NCBI RefSeq assembly: GCF_016865425.1
Contig: NZ_AP023355.1
Span: 186,001-250,000 of the forward strand
From: Actinocatenispora thailandica
GTDB lineage: Bacteria; Actinomycetota; Actinomycetes; Mycobacteriales; Micromonosporaceae
DNA: 64,000 nucleotides
Direction: 5' to 3'
The notes below the pieces were generated by a model, which was given only the letters and a program-made list of their open reading frames with translations, was not told the DNA's origin and ran no database searches. Shown piece after piece: positions 40,509 through 48,635 of this stretch. Both the position numbers and the translations under genes were made by a program. Positions within the stretch are counted from its first letter, which is position 1. Each line of letters opens with the position of its first letter.

Positions 40509-41701
40509 TGATCGTCGACGAGGGCCTGACCGATCGGGTGCGGCAACGGTTGGCACGCAGTGGCGGCACGGCCAGTCCTGCTGCGATCGTGGCCGCGGTC
40601 CGCGCCGAATGCGGCGCCGCGCTGGGCGATCGGGCGCTGCTTGCGATGGCGGACGAACTGCGTCGCGATCTGATCGGCGCCGGACCGCTCGACCCGTTGC
40701 TGGCCGACCAGCGGGTGACGGACGTGTTGGTCAACGGGCGCGAGGTCTGGTGCGATCGCGGCGTGGGCCTGGAGCGGGCGCCGGTGCGGTGGCTCGGCGC
40801 CGACCCGGTGCGCCGGCTTGCCCAGCGCTTGGCCGCCAGTTGCGGGCGGGCACTCGACGACGCCCACCCGTTCGTGGATGCGCGGCTGCCGGACGGCACC
40901 CGGCTGCATGCCGTGCTGTCCCCGGTGGCACCCGGTGGGCCCTATCTGTCGCTGCGCACGTTCCGGCACCGTGCCTTCGGTCTCGACGAGCTGATCACGG
41001 CCGGCACGATCGACCCGACGGTGGCGGAGGTGCTGACCGCGATCGTCGATGCTCGCCTGGCCTATCTGGTGACCGGCGGCACCGGCTCCGGCAAGACGAC
41101 CATGTTGTCGACGTTGCTCGGCCAGGTTCCCGTCACCGAACGCATCGTCGTGGTCGAGGACGCCGCCGAGCTCCGGCCGAGCCATCCGCACGTGGTCGGG
41201 CTGACCGCGCGCCCGGCGAATGCGGAGGGCGCCGGCGAGGTGACACTGCGCGATCTGGTGCGTCAGGCCCTTCGAATGCGACCGGATCGCATGATCATCG
41301 GCGAGTGCCGCGGAGCTGAGATCGTGGAACTGCTCGCCGCGCTCAACACCGGGCACGAGGGCGGTGCCGGCACGCTGCATGCGAACACTCCACGGGACGT
41401 GCCGGCCAGGCTGGAGGCACTGGGCCTGCTCGGGGGGTTGGGGCGGGCCGCCTTGCACGCCCAGGTTCGTTCGGCCCTGCGGGTCGTCCTGCACCTCCGC
41501 CGGGGCACCTCGGGCCGGGTGCTCGACGAGATCTGCCTGTTGACGCCGAGCGGTCCGGACGACCGGGTCGTCGCGGCGCCGGTGTGGCGCCGCGACGGCG
41601 GTCTGCAACCCGCCGCGCCCGCGCTCGCGCGCCTGTTGACCGATCGCGCCGTTCCGGCGCCGGCCCTGCTGGCTGCCGTCGATCCAGGCGGAACGGCATG
41701 A
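40508..41701 (+). CDS. tadA: TadA/CpaF family pilus assembly ATPase
   Basis: 397-residue secretion ATPase that powers Flp pilus assembly at the inner face of the membrane. N-terminal domain to about residue 160 (GPLDPLLADQRVTDVLVNG), then Walker A VTGGTGSGKTTML, the Asp box VVVEDAAELRPSHPHVV, Walker B region MRPDRMIIGECRGAEIVELLAALNTGHEGG, and His box in GTLHANTP. ATG 40508 overlaps the ssd stop by one base. Confidence 0.92.
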   Translation: MIVDEGLTDRVRQRLARSGGTASPAAIVAAVRAECGAALGDRALLAMADELRRDLIGAGPLDPLLADQRVTDVLVNGREVWCDRGVGLERAPVRWLGADPVRRLAQRLAASCGRALDDAHPFVDARLPDGTRLHAVLSPVAPGGPYLSLRTFRHRAFGLDELITAGTIDPTVAEVLTAIVDARLAYLVTGGTGSGKTTMLSTLLGQVPVTERIVVVEDAAELRPSHPHVVGLTARPANAEGAGEVTLRDLVRQALRMRPDRMIIGECRGAEIVELLAALNTGHEGGAGTLHANTPRDVPARLEALGLLGGLGRAALHAQVRSALRVVLHLRRGTSGRVLDEICLLTPSGPDDRVVAAPVWRRDGGLQPAAPALARLLTDRAVPAPALLAAVDPGGTA

Positions 41702-42543
41702 CCGACATCCTCGCCGGGCTGGCGGTCGGTGGCGCCGGGCTGCTGCTCGCCCTGCCGCATCGCCCGAGTCGGCGGCGCATCGCGAGCATCCGGGCCACGC
41801 CACCGACGGCGGGTGGCCGGTTGGCCCGGCGTGCGTTTCGGGCGGTGACCCGCTCCAGCCGTACCGGAGCGGCCGTGGCGGCCCTGCTCGGCGCGCTGTC
41901 CGGGGCGGCCATGGCTGGGCCGGTCGCCGCACTGGTGTGCGGCACCTACTCGGGATTCGGTGCGTACCTGGTGTTCCGGCGCCGCTCGGCACGTCGGGCC
42001 GGCCGGCTTCGCGCCGGGACGCTCGATGCCGTGACGGCGCTCGCCGACGAGCTGCAGGCCGGCCTCGCGCCGTCCCGTGCGCTCGGCCATGTCTGGCCAC
42101 AACTGGTCGGTACGGGCGTCGCCCGGCGGGCCGCGCCCGGTCCGGTCGTACCGGGTGATCCCGCCGCGGTCCTGGCCACGGATCCCGAGCGTGCTCGGGC
42201 CGACATCACGGCGCGCCTGGCGGTCGCCTGGCAGCTGGCCGCGGTCACCGGGGCACCGCTCGCGGATCTGCTCGGTCGCTTGCAGACCGAGCTCTCCGAA
42301 CGGGAGCGGCTGCGGCGCGCCGCCGCGGCGCAGACCGCCGGCAACCGGGTGACCGCGGCTCTGCTGGCGTTGCTGCCGCTCGCCGGGATCGGGCTCGGCT
42401 ACGCCATCGGCGCCGATCCCTTGCACCTGTTGTGGCACACCGGCATCGGCGCTGGCTGCGCTGTCGTCGCGTTGCTGTTGCAGTTCGCCGGAGTCGCCTG
42501 GACCCTGCGGCTGACTCGTACCGATGGGGAGGTGCCGGCGTGA
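41698..42543 (+). CDS. tadB: TadB family pilus inner-membrane protein
   Basis: 281-residue platform protein of the T2SF family. Membrane helices at both ends (ILAGLAVGGAGLLLAL, VAALLGALSGAAMAGPVAALVCG, VTAALLALLPLAGIGLGYAIG, GAGCAVVALLLQFAGVAWTL) enclose the T2SF domain (ALADELQAGLAPSRALGHVW, AAVTGAPLADLLGRLQTELSERER). It works with TadC beneath the TadA motor. ATG overlaps the tadA stop by four bases. Confidence 0.88.
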   Translation: MTDILAGLAVGGAGLLLALPHRPSRRRIASIRATPPTAGGRLARRAFRAVTRSSRTGAAVAALLGALSGAAMAGPVAALVCGTYSGFGAYLVFRRRSARRAGRLRAGTLDAVTALADELQAGLAPSRALGHVWPQLVGTGVARRAAPGPVVPGDPAAVLATDPERARADITARLAVAWQLAAVTGAPLADLLGRLQTELSERERLRRAAAAQTAGNRVTAALLALLPLAGIGLGYAIGADPLHLLWHTGIGAGCAVVALLLQFAGVAWTLRLTRTDGEVPA

Positions 42544-43289
42544 CGCCGGAAACCGCCACCGCGGCGGTGGCGGCCGGACTGCTGATCCTCGCCGTGCTGG
42601 TGGCACTGGTCGGCCGTCGTTCCGGCCGCAGTGTCGGCCGCCTGTCCCGCGTCGTTCCGCGAGACGACGCGACCGATCACCGACCCCGTCCGCGCCGCCG
42701 TCCGGTGCTGTTGTTGTCGCCGCTGGCGGGGATCGGGGTGGCCGTCATGCTCTCCGGCTGGATCGGGGTGGTGGCCGGCGCGGCGGTGGCGGTCGGGGTC
42801 GTGGTGGCGATACGTCGCTTCGAATCACCGACCGTGCGCCGGATGCGTCGCCGGGCCGCCGCGGACCTGCCGTTCGCGCTCGACCTGCTGGCCTCGGCGT
42901 TGGCCGCCGGCGCGCCTACGGCGGCCGCGACCCGTGCGGTCGGTGCGGCGCTGGGTGGCCCGCTCGGCGAACGCCTGGCCCAGTCCGGCCGCGCACTCGC
43001 ACTCGGCGGTGCACCGGACACGGCCTGGCTGCCCGTCCGGGGCCTGCCCGGCGGGGAACGCCTGGCGGACGCCGCCATCCGTGGCGCCGACAGCGGCGCG
43101 GGGCTGGCCCGGGTGTTCGGCAGGGTGGCCGCGGACCTGCGGGCCAACGAGAGGCACCAGCAGGAGGCGGCCGTGCAACGCGCCAGCGTGCTGCTCGTGT
43201 TGCCGCTCGGGCTCTGTTTTCTTCCGGCGTTCGTGGTCGGCGGCCTCGTCCCGGTCGTCGCGTCGACGTTGGGTGCGGTCCTGCCGTAG
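42540..43289 (+). CDS. tadC: TadC family pilus inner-membrane protein
   Basis: 249-residue second T2SF protein. Helices ATAAVAAGLLILAVLVALVG and SPLAGIGVAVMLSGWIGVVAGAAVAVGVVV at the N-terminus, T2SF part DLPFALDLLASALAAGAPTAAA, and the closing pair VLLVLPLGLCFLPAFVVGGLVPVVAS. GTG overlaps the tadB stop by four bases. Confidence 0.88.
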   Translation: MTPETATAAVAAGLLILAVLVALVGRRSGRSVGRLSRVVPRDDATDHRPRPRRRPVLLLSPLAGIGVAVMLSGWIGVVAGAAVAVGVVVAIRRFESPTVRRMRRRAAADLPFALDLLASALAAGAPTAAATRAVGAALGGPLGERLAQSGRALALGGAPDTAWLPVRGLPGGERLADAAIRGADSGAGLARVFGRVAADLRANERHQQEAAVQRASVLLVLPLGLCFLPAFVVGGLVPVVASTLGAVLP

Positions 43290-43347
43290 CGGGATCGCGG
43301 TACCACCGGGCCGGGACGGTCCCGCCCGGTAAACGAGGGAGGAATCC

Positions 43348-43521
43348 ATGATGGTGCAACGGCTCCGTCGCCGCCTGCGCGGCGACGCGGGGATGAACAC
43401 CGCGGAGTACGCCGTCGGCACGATCGCCGCGGTGGCGTTCGCCGGCCTGCTGCTGAAGGTTCTGACGTCGTCGACCGTGCAGTCGGCGCTGACCGCCATC
43501 ATCCAGCGGGCGCTGGGCTGA
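43348..43521 (+). CDS. flp: Flp-type pilin precursor (DUF4244 family)
   Basis: 57-residue prepilin, the structural subunit of the Tad pilus. A basic leader (MMVQRLRRRLRGDAG) ends at Gly15, the prepilin peptidase cut site; mature residues begin MNTAEYAVGTIAAVAFAGLL, with Glu at +5 followed by Tyr, the hallmark of Flp pilins, and one hydrophobic helix. GGGAGGA stands in front of the ATG. It lies between tadC and tadE. No prepilin peptidase gene (TadV/CpaA) is in the window. Confidence 0.9.
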   Translation: MMVQRLRRRLRGDAGMNTAEYAVGTIAAVAFAGLLLKVLTSSTVQSALTAIIQRALG

Positions 43522-43524
43522 GCG

Positions 43525-43935
43525 ATGACCGTGACGACCGATCGTCGCGGCCGGGGGCCGGCTCCGCAGCCGGCCCCCGCGGTCCGGAGGACGGGTTCGG
43601 GGCGTGACCGTGGCTCGGCGACGGCCGAGTTCGCCGTGGCCATGCCAGGTGTCGTACTGCTGCTGTTGGTGGGGCTGACCGCGGTCGCCGCGTTGATCGC
43701 CAAGGTGGAGTGCGTGGACGCCGCGCGGGAGGCGGCCCGCGCGGCGGCCCGCGGCGACAACGGCGTTGCCGCTGGTTCGCGTGCCGCGCCGGCACACGCA
43801 CGCGTGTCGGTGTCGACCGGCGAGTCGATTCGGGCCACCGTGACGGCACCGGTGATCCCGCTGGGGTCGGTGTTGTCGTCGTTGACCGTGTCCGCGTCGG
43901 CGGTTGCCGAACCCGAACCCGGGGTCGTGCCATGA
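43525..43935 (+). CDS. tadE: TadE-like minor pilin
   Basis: 136-residue protein. A basic disordered N-terminus (1-32) is followed by a pilin-like segment GSATAEFAVAMPGVVLLLLVGLTAVAALIAKVECVDAAREAARAAARG, the standard TadE motif with E-F after the cut region and one helix. The rest is a small extracytoplasmic beta domain. Starts four bases after the flp stop. Minor pilins of this kind prime or cap the Flp pilus. Confidence 0.85.
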   Translation: MTVTTDRRGRGPAPQPAPAVRRTGSGRDRGSATAEFAVAMPGVVLLLLVGLTAVAALIAKVECVDAAREAARAAARGDNGVAAGSRAAPAHARVSVSTGESIRATVTAPVIPLGSVLSSLTVSASAVAEPEPGVVP

Positions 43936-45761
43936 CCGGCCGGCCCCGCGTACGGGCACCACGTGCGGCTCTCGTCTCAGACGAGGGGTCGGCGACGATC
44001 GTGCTGCTCGGTGTCGGGCTGGCGGTGCTGCTCCTGGCCGGCGCCGTCACCTGGGTCGGCGCCGCCGTACTCGCGCGGCATCGCGCGCAGGCGGCAGCCG
44101 ATCTCGCCGCCCTGTCGGCGGCCCGGCACGCGATCGAGGGCAGCGCGAGCGCCTGTTCGCACGCCGACCGGTTGGCTCGGGCCAACGCCGCCCGGCTGAC
44201 CCGATGCCACCTCGACGGGCTGAACGCCACGGTCCGCACGGCGGTGGCGCCGATCGCCGCGATCGCGCGGTTCGGTGTGGCGACCGCGGTCGCCAGGGCC
44301 GGGCCGGTCCTGATCGACGGCGGTGGCGTCGTCCCGGTCTCCGGGCCGCAGCGTCTCCGGTCGGTCGGGTACGACGGGCCGGTCCGGGTGTCTGAGCGCG
44401 GCCGGTCGGACCGAGCGGCCGGGCACGGTGGGTCAGGCCGAGCGGTTCAACGCATCCGGATCCACCCGGCCCAGCAGCGTCTCGCCGCCAAGCCAGCGCC
44501 GGACCTCGGCCACGACGAACTCGCCGAACCGGCGAAGCTCCCGGCCGCGCGTGCCAGCCAGATGCGGCGTGACCAGGACGTTTGGCAGATCGAGCAATGG
44601 ATGCCCGACCGGCAGCGGTTCCGGGTCGGTGACGTCGAGTACGGCATCGATCCGGCCGGTGGCGCAGTGCGCGGCGAGCGCGTCGGTGTCCACCAGCGCG
44701 CCCCGGGCGGTGTTGACCAGCACCGCTCCGTCGCGGAGCAACCCGAGCCGCCGCTCGTCGATCATCCGGTACGTCTCGGGCAGCTCCGGCGCGTGCACGG
44801 TCACCACATCGGATCGGCCGCACAGAGTGTCCAGGTCCACCGCCGTCGCCCCGAGTTCCTCGGCTTGGCTCGGCGTCAGGAAGGGGTCGTAGACGAGCAG
44901 GTCCACGCCGTAGCCGGCGAGCATCCGCAGCACCAACCGGCCGATCTGCGAGGCGCCGACGACACCGACCGTCAGGCCGTAGAGACCGCTGTCCTCGCCG
45001 ACCGGGTACCCGTGCCGCGAGACCCCAGCGCGATAGTCCGCCGCGTAGCGAAACACCCGCCGAGCGGCCAGCACGATCGACGCCACGGTGAACTCTGCGA
45101 CTGGCCGCGCGTTGACCGCGACCGCCGACGAGACGGCGACTCCGGCGGCGAACAGTTCCGGGGTGGTCAGCTGCTTGACCGAACCGGCCGCGTGCACGAC
45201 GAGGCGCAGCTTGGGCGCGGCTGCGAGGACCGTGGCGTCCAGCCGCGGGCTGTCCCAACCGGTCAGCAGAACCTGCGCCGCGGCGAGCGCCGGTGGTGGC
45301 GCGGCAGCGGTCGTGAAGACAGAGCCGGGGTCGCAGTCGACGGCATCGGCCAGCCCGGCCATGACCGGGCTCGGAAAGATCTGCCCGACCAGGTCGTCGC
45401 GCATCGCCAGCACTGCCACCGGGCGTTCGCTCACGGCCCACCGTCCCTTCTGCCACCGGTACCGAACGGCTCGGCGGCCGGTGTTCTCGTTCATCGGTCC
45501 CGGCCGCCCCGGGGTGCGGTTCAGCGGTCCGGGTCGTCAGCCTCGTCCGGCAGCGCACGCAGGACCAGATCGAGCACCCGCAGCGCGCCCGGCTTGTCGA
45601 GTGGGTCGTTGCCGTTGCCGCACTTCGGTGACTGTACGCAGGACGGGCAGCCGGCTTCGCAGCCGCACGCCCGGATCGCGTCCCTGGTCGCGCTGAGCCA
45701 CCGGGCGGCGGCGCCGAACCCACGCTCGGCGAAGCCGGCCCCGCCCGGGTGGCCGTCGTAG
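43932..45761 (+). CDS. TadE-like protein of the helicase/secretion neighbourhood; frame without its expected stop
   Basis: Only the first ~140 residues look genuine: DEGSATIVLLGVGLAVLLLAGAVTWVGAAVLARHRAQAAADLAALSAARHA, then Cys pair and ARLTRCHLDGLN, ending ATAVARAGP near 44310, the normal length of this family. The frame then stays open for about 470 more residues, entirely antisense to the dehydrogenase at 44433-45434 and the end of the helicase gene, with Arg/Gln/Pro-rich meaningless sequence. A stop codon was therefore probably lost. ATG overlaps the tadE stop by four bases. The functional part is roughly 43932-44370. Confidence 0.5.
   Translation: MTGRPRVRAPRAALVSDEGSATIVLLGVGLAVLLLAGAVTWVGAAVLARHRAQAAADLAALSAARHAIEGSASACSHADRLARANAARLTRCHLDGLNATVRTAVAPIAAIARFGVATAVARAGPVLIDGGGVVPVSGPQRLRSVGYDGPVRVSERGRSDRAAGHGGSGRAVQRIRIHPAQQRLAAKPAPDLGHDELAEPAKLPAARASQMRRDQDVWQIEQWMPDRQRFRVGDVEYGIDPAGGAVRGERVGVHQRAPGGVDQHRSVAEQPEPPLVDHPVRLGQLRRVHGHHIGSAAQSVQVHRRRPEFLGLARRQEGVVDEQVHAVAGEHPQHQPADLRGADDTDRQAVETAVLADRVPVPRDPSAIVRRVAKHPPSGQHDRRHGELCDWPRVDRDRRRDGDSGGEQFRGGQLLDRTGRVHDEAQLGRGCEDRGVQPRAVPTGQQNLRRGERRWWRGSGREDRAGVAVDGIGQPGHDRARKDLPDQVVAHRQHCHRAFAHGPPSLLPPVPNGSAAGVLVHRSRPPRGAVQRSGSSASSGSARRTRSSTRSAPGLSSGSLPLPHFGDCTQDGQPASQPHARIASLVALSHRAAAPNPRSAKPAPPGWPS
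44433..45434 (-). CDS. D-2-hydroxyacid dehydrogenase, NAD-binding
   Basis: 333-residue dehydrogenase of the phosphoglycerate/glycerate type. NAD motif GLTVGVVGASQIGRLVLRMLAGYGVDLLVYDP, catalytic Arg in LVNTARGALVDTDAL, Glu in DVTDPEPLP and His in VTPHLAGTRG, all present. It would reduce a 2-oxo acid reversibly; the Val-rich N-terminal substrate domain does not give the substrate. GTG at 45434 is preferred over an ATG at 45494, whose extra 20 residues look non-native. The gene sits between the Tad operon and the helicase, where related genomes have them adjacent, suggesting insertion. Confidence 0.85.
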   Translation of the reverse strand: MSERPVAVLAMRDDLVGQIFPSPVMAGLADAVDCDPGSVFTTAAAPPPALAAAQVLLTGWDSPRLDATVLAAAPKLRLVVHAAGSVKQLTTPELFAAGVAVSSAVAVNARPVAEFTVASIVLAARRVFRYAADYRAGVSRHGYPVGEDSGLYGLTVGVVGASQIGRLVLRMLAGYGVDLLVYDPFLTPSQAEELGATAVDLDTLCGRSDVVTVHAPELPETYRMIDERRLGLLRDGAVLVNTARGALVDTDALAAHCATGRIDAVLDVTDPEPLPVGHPLLDLPNVLVTPHLAGTRGRELRRFGEFVVAEVRRWLGGETLLGRVDPDALNRSA

Positions 45762-47884
45762 ACGAACACCGTGGGCAGGCCGGTGTCGGGATGCAACGCG
45801 GTGGACAGCCCGCCGATGTCCCACCGGTCACAGGTCGCGGTCAGCGGCAGCAACCCGATCGCCGCGTGTTCGGCGGCGTGCAGCGAGCCGGGCAGGTCGG
45901 CCTCGGCCAGCCCGACCGCCGCCAGCGCGTCCGGATCGATCGTGTACCAGACGGCGACCGTCCGCAGCTGGCGCGGCGGCAGGTCGAGCGGTCGCTCGTC
46001 GATGAATTCGCCGTTCGGTGTGCGGCGCCGCTGGTACGAGACGACCTGGCTGGTCACGTCCACGACGCCGAGCCGCAGCGTGACGGGCCCCGCCGGTACC
46101 GATCGCACGGTGCCCACGACGGTGAGGTCGGTCTGTTCCCGGGCGTGCGTCGTCCAGTCCGGTGTTTCGGGATGCACCAGCGCGACACCGTCGGTCAGGT
46201 CCAGCTCGTCGACCACGAAGGAGACACCCTGATGCAGGTAGACGGCACCGGCATGCACCTGGCTGTGCGCGGCGCCGGCGTCGACCGTGCCGAGCAGTCG
46301 TCCGGTGCCGGCCCGCACCACCGACACCGGTTCGCCCGAGCCGCCGCGCAGGTTGATCTGCGGTCGACCTCGCTGTGTCCAGTACCAGCCGGTCGGACGC
46401 TGGCGCAGCGACCGTACGGCGACCAAGGAGTCCACAGTGGACTGAGCGATCTCGCCACCGAACAGGTCGAGGTCGGCGGCGGTGAGCGGCATCTCGGCGG
46501 CCGCGCAGCACAGGTGCGGGCCCAGTACGTAGGGGTTCCCCGGATCCAACACCGTCTGTTCCACCGGCCGGTCGAAGATCGCTTCGGGGTGGTGCAGCAG
46601 ATAGGTGTCGAGTGGATCGTCCCGACCGACGAGCACGCACAGTGCCTCGTCGACTCCGTTGCGCCCGGCCCGGCCGGCCTGCTGCCACAACGACGCCAGG
46701 GTGCCCGGATAGCCGGCGAGCACGACCGCGTCCAGCCCGACCAGGTCGACACCGAGTTCCAGCGCCGTGGTCGCCGCGATGCCGAGCAGCTCACCCGAGC
46801 GCACCGCGCGCTCCAGTTCGCGGCGCTCCTCGGCGAGGTAGCCCGCGCGGTACGCGGCGATCCGGTCGGCGAGTTCCGGGACAGCCTCGGCCAGCGCTCG
46901 CCGGCCGATCGCGGCGACCAGCTCGGCGCCGCGCCGGGATCGGACGAACGCCATCGTGCGCACCCCGCAGGTCACCAGGTCGGCCAGCAGCGTCGCGGAT
47001 TCGGTGAGCGCGGAGACCCGGACCGGTGCGCCGTGCTCCCCTTCGGCCGCGTCCGGCGGCAGCAACGGCGGCTCCCACAGCGCCACGGTGCGCGCGGCGC
47101 GGGGGGAGAAGTCCTCGGTGACCGCACGCACCGGGATCCCGGTGAGCCGGCCGGCTGCGGTCGCCGGTTCCGCGACGGTGGCGGAGGCCAGTACGAACAC
47201 CGGCTCGCCGGCGCCGTAGTGCGCGGCCAGCCGGCGCAGCCGGCGCAGTACCTGGGCGACGTGCGAGCCGAACACGCCACGGTACGTGTGACATTCGTCG
47301 ACCACCACGTACCGCAGCCGGCGCAGGAACGTCGCCCAGCGTCGATGTGCCGGCAGGATGCCCTGGTGCAGCATGTCCGGGTTGGTCAGCACCAGCCGGG
47401 CGTGCGCCCGCACCCAGTCCCGCTCGGCCTGTGGCGTGTCGCCGTCGTACCCGGCCGCGGTCAGCGCGGTGAGCTCGCCGGTCAGCAGCCCGTCGAGGGA
47501 ACGCAGCTGATCGGCGGCGAGGGCCTTGGTCGGCGACAGGTAGAGCGCGGTCGCCCGCGGCTCGGCGAGCAGTCCGGTCAGCACCGGCAGCTGGTAGGCC
47601 AGCGACTTCCCGGATGCGGTGCCGGTGGCGATGACCGTGCTGTGCCCGTCGCGTGCCAGCTGCGCCGCCTCGACCTGGTGCCGCCACGGCGCGGCGACGC
47701 CCTGCTCGGCGAGTGTCTTGCGCAGCGCCTCCGGCACCCAGTCGGGCCACGGTTCGGTCTGGCCGACCCGGGCGGGCAGATGCCGGATATGCGTCACCGG
47801 CCCGGCGCCGTCGGAGGTGGTGTGGCGCCCGGCTGTGAGTCTGGCCAGCAGGTCCCTTGCGTCCACTGGCAGAAACTCTGCCAC
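45521..47884 (-). CDS. DEAD/DEAH-box helicase with C-terminal DUF1998/Zn-binding region
   Basis: 787-residue SF2 helicase, YprA/MrfA-like. Motifs: Q-like WRHQVEAAQLARDG, Walker A VIATGTASGKSLAYQLPVL, Ia LYLSPTKALAADQLR, Ib LVLTNPDML, II VVDECHTYRG, III LASATVAEP, V GIAATTALELGVDLVGLDAVVLAG and VI WQQAGRAGRNG. The C-terminus has the four-Cys cluster CGCEAGCPSCVQSPKCGNG of MrfA-type repair helicases, which remove mitomycin crosslinks. GTG at 47884 chosen; sequence upstream is repetitive and antisense. This is the helicase after which the helicase/secretion TadE family is named. Confidence 0.9.
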   Translation of the reverse strand: MAEFLPVDARDLLARLTAGRHTTSDGAGPVTHIRHLPARVGQTEPWPDWVPEALRKTLAEQGVAAPWRHQVEAAQLARDGHSTVIATGTASGKSLAYQLPVLTGLLAEPRATALYLSPTKALAADQLRSLDGLLTGELTALTAAGYDGDTPQAERDWVRAHARLVLTNPDMLHQGILPAHRRWATFLRRLRYVVVDECHTYRGVFGSHVAQVLRRLRRLAAHYGAGEPVFVLASATVAEPATAAGRLTGIPVRAVTEDFSPRAARTVALWEPPLLPPDAAEGEHGAPVRVSALTESATLLADLVTCGVRTMAFVRSRRGAELVAAIGRRALAEAVPELADRIAAYRAGYLAEERRELERAVRSGELLGIAATTALELGVDLVGLDAVVLAGYPGTLASLWQQAGRAGRNGVDEALCVLVGRDDPLDTYLLHHPEAIFDRPVEQTVLDPGNPYVLGPHLCCAAAEMPLTAADLDLFGGEIAQSTVDSLVAVRSLRQRPTGWYWTQRGRPQINLRGGSGEPVSVVRAGTGRLLGTVDAGAAHSQVHAGAVYLHQGVSFVVDELDLTDGVALVHPETPDWTTHAREQTDLTVVGTVRSVPAGPVTLRLGVVDVTSQVVSYQRRRTPNGEFIDERPLDLPPRQLRTVAVWYTIDPDALAAVGLAEADLPGSLHAAEHAAIGLLPLTATCDRWDIGGLSTALHPDTGLPTVFVYDGHPGGAGFAERGFGAAARWLSATRDAIRACGCEAGCPSCVQSPKCGNGNDPLDKPGALRVLDLVLRALPDEADDPDR

Positions 47885-47909
47885 GCCCGTGCGACCCTCT
47901 GGTCCGCGG

Positions 47910-47954
47910 CCACCGCGTGCCCGGCCACCGCGTGCCCGGCCACCGCGTGCCCGG
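47910..47954 (+). repeat. 15-bp tandem repeat, three perfect copies
   Basis: CCACCGCGTGCCCGG is repeated three times without change, 26 bases upstream of the helicase start codon. A perfect short repeat in a promoter region is likely to vary in copy number and could alter helicase expression. Confidence 0.85.
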
Positions 47955-48017
47955 CACGGGGCTTTCGCGGCGCGGCGAGCGATGGCTGTCGCGGCGCAGG
48001 AAATGCCCGGGCGGGGC

Positions 48018-48060
48018 TGCGGGTGCATGCCGGTGTCGTCCGCGCTCGTGCCGACAACGC
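48018..48060 (+). repeat. 43-bp dispersed repeat, copy 2
   Basis: Matches the reverse complement of 15201-15243 at 39 of 43 bases, from TGCGGGTGCAT to CGTGCCGACAACGC. Unlike copy 1 it is not enclosed by the AGGGCGTGTCTTC inverted repeats. It lies about 160 bases upstream of bldG. Confidence 0.75.
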
Positions 48061-48218
48061 GCGCGGCGTCGCCCCTGGTCCGACAGGTGCCGACAGTCCA
48101 TTCTGTGCGGGCCTCCGGGACCGATCCTGCCCGGCCACCGTGCCCGACGGGTACGGTGCGGGTCGCCACGTCGGTAGAGTGCCGGTGAACGCAGCGGCCG
48201 AGCTGGGGGAGGTTCTGC

Positions 48219-48623
48219 ATGGAGCTGTCGTTGCAGACGGGTACCGTGGCCGATCGCACGATTCTGCGGGTTACGGGCGAAATCGACGTCTATACCGCGC
48301 CGAGGCTGCGTCAGCGGCTGGTGCAGCTGGTCGAGGACGGCGCCCGGCACTTGGTGGTCGACCTGGGCGGGGTGGAGTTCCTCGACTCGACCGGGCTGGG
48401 TGTCCTGGTCGGCGGGTTGAAGCGGATGCGAGCGCTGTCCGGAAGCTTCGCGCTGGTCTGCGATCAGGAGCGGATCCTGAAGATCTTCCGCATCACCGGA
48501 CTGGACCGGATCTTCACGATCGTGCCGACCGAACAGGACGCCCTGGCGGTGGCGCCAGATCCGGGTGGCGCGGAGGATCGGACGGACGGTGGCCATGCCG
48601 TTCCGCCGGCGACCGACAGATAG
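48219..48623 (+). CDS. bldG: BldG-type anti-sigma factor antagonist (STAS domain)
   Basis: 134-residue STAS protein. The fold runs [26 protein letters not shown] through [27 protein letters not shown], with Ser57 in DSTGLG as the phosphorylated residue; the following [12 protein letters not shown] is typical. It matches Streptomyces BldG closely as I recall it, except for a ~20-residue polar tail. BldG binds anti-sigma factors when unphosphorylated and is needed for aerial growth and antibiotic production. It is followed 12 bases later by its kinase-like partner. Confidence 0.88.
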   Translation: MELSLQTGTVADRTILRVTGEIDVYTAPRLRQRLVQLVEDGARHLVVDLGGVEFLDSTGLGVLVGGLKRMRALSGSFALVCDQERILKIFRITGLDRIFTIVPTEQDALAVAPDPGGAEDRTDGGHAVPPATDR

Positions 48624-48635
48624 CGGCGGCCCGCG

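Larger units (their letters stand above)
47885..48218. other. Divergent gap between helicase and bldG
   Basis: 334 bases containing the 15-bp triplicate repeat and the 43-bp dispersed repeat, plus the promoters of the helicase and of bldG. CTGGGGGAGG just before 48219 is the bldG ribosome site. No other gene is visible. Confidence 0.5.

Noticed and set aside
43904-44395. Alternative plus-strand frame at the TadE-like gene
   Set aside because: It lacks the hydrophobic pilin-like segment; the frame starting at 43932 carries the family sequence.
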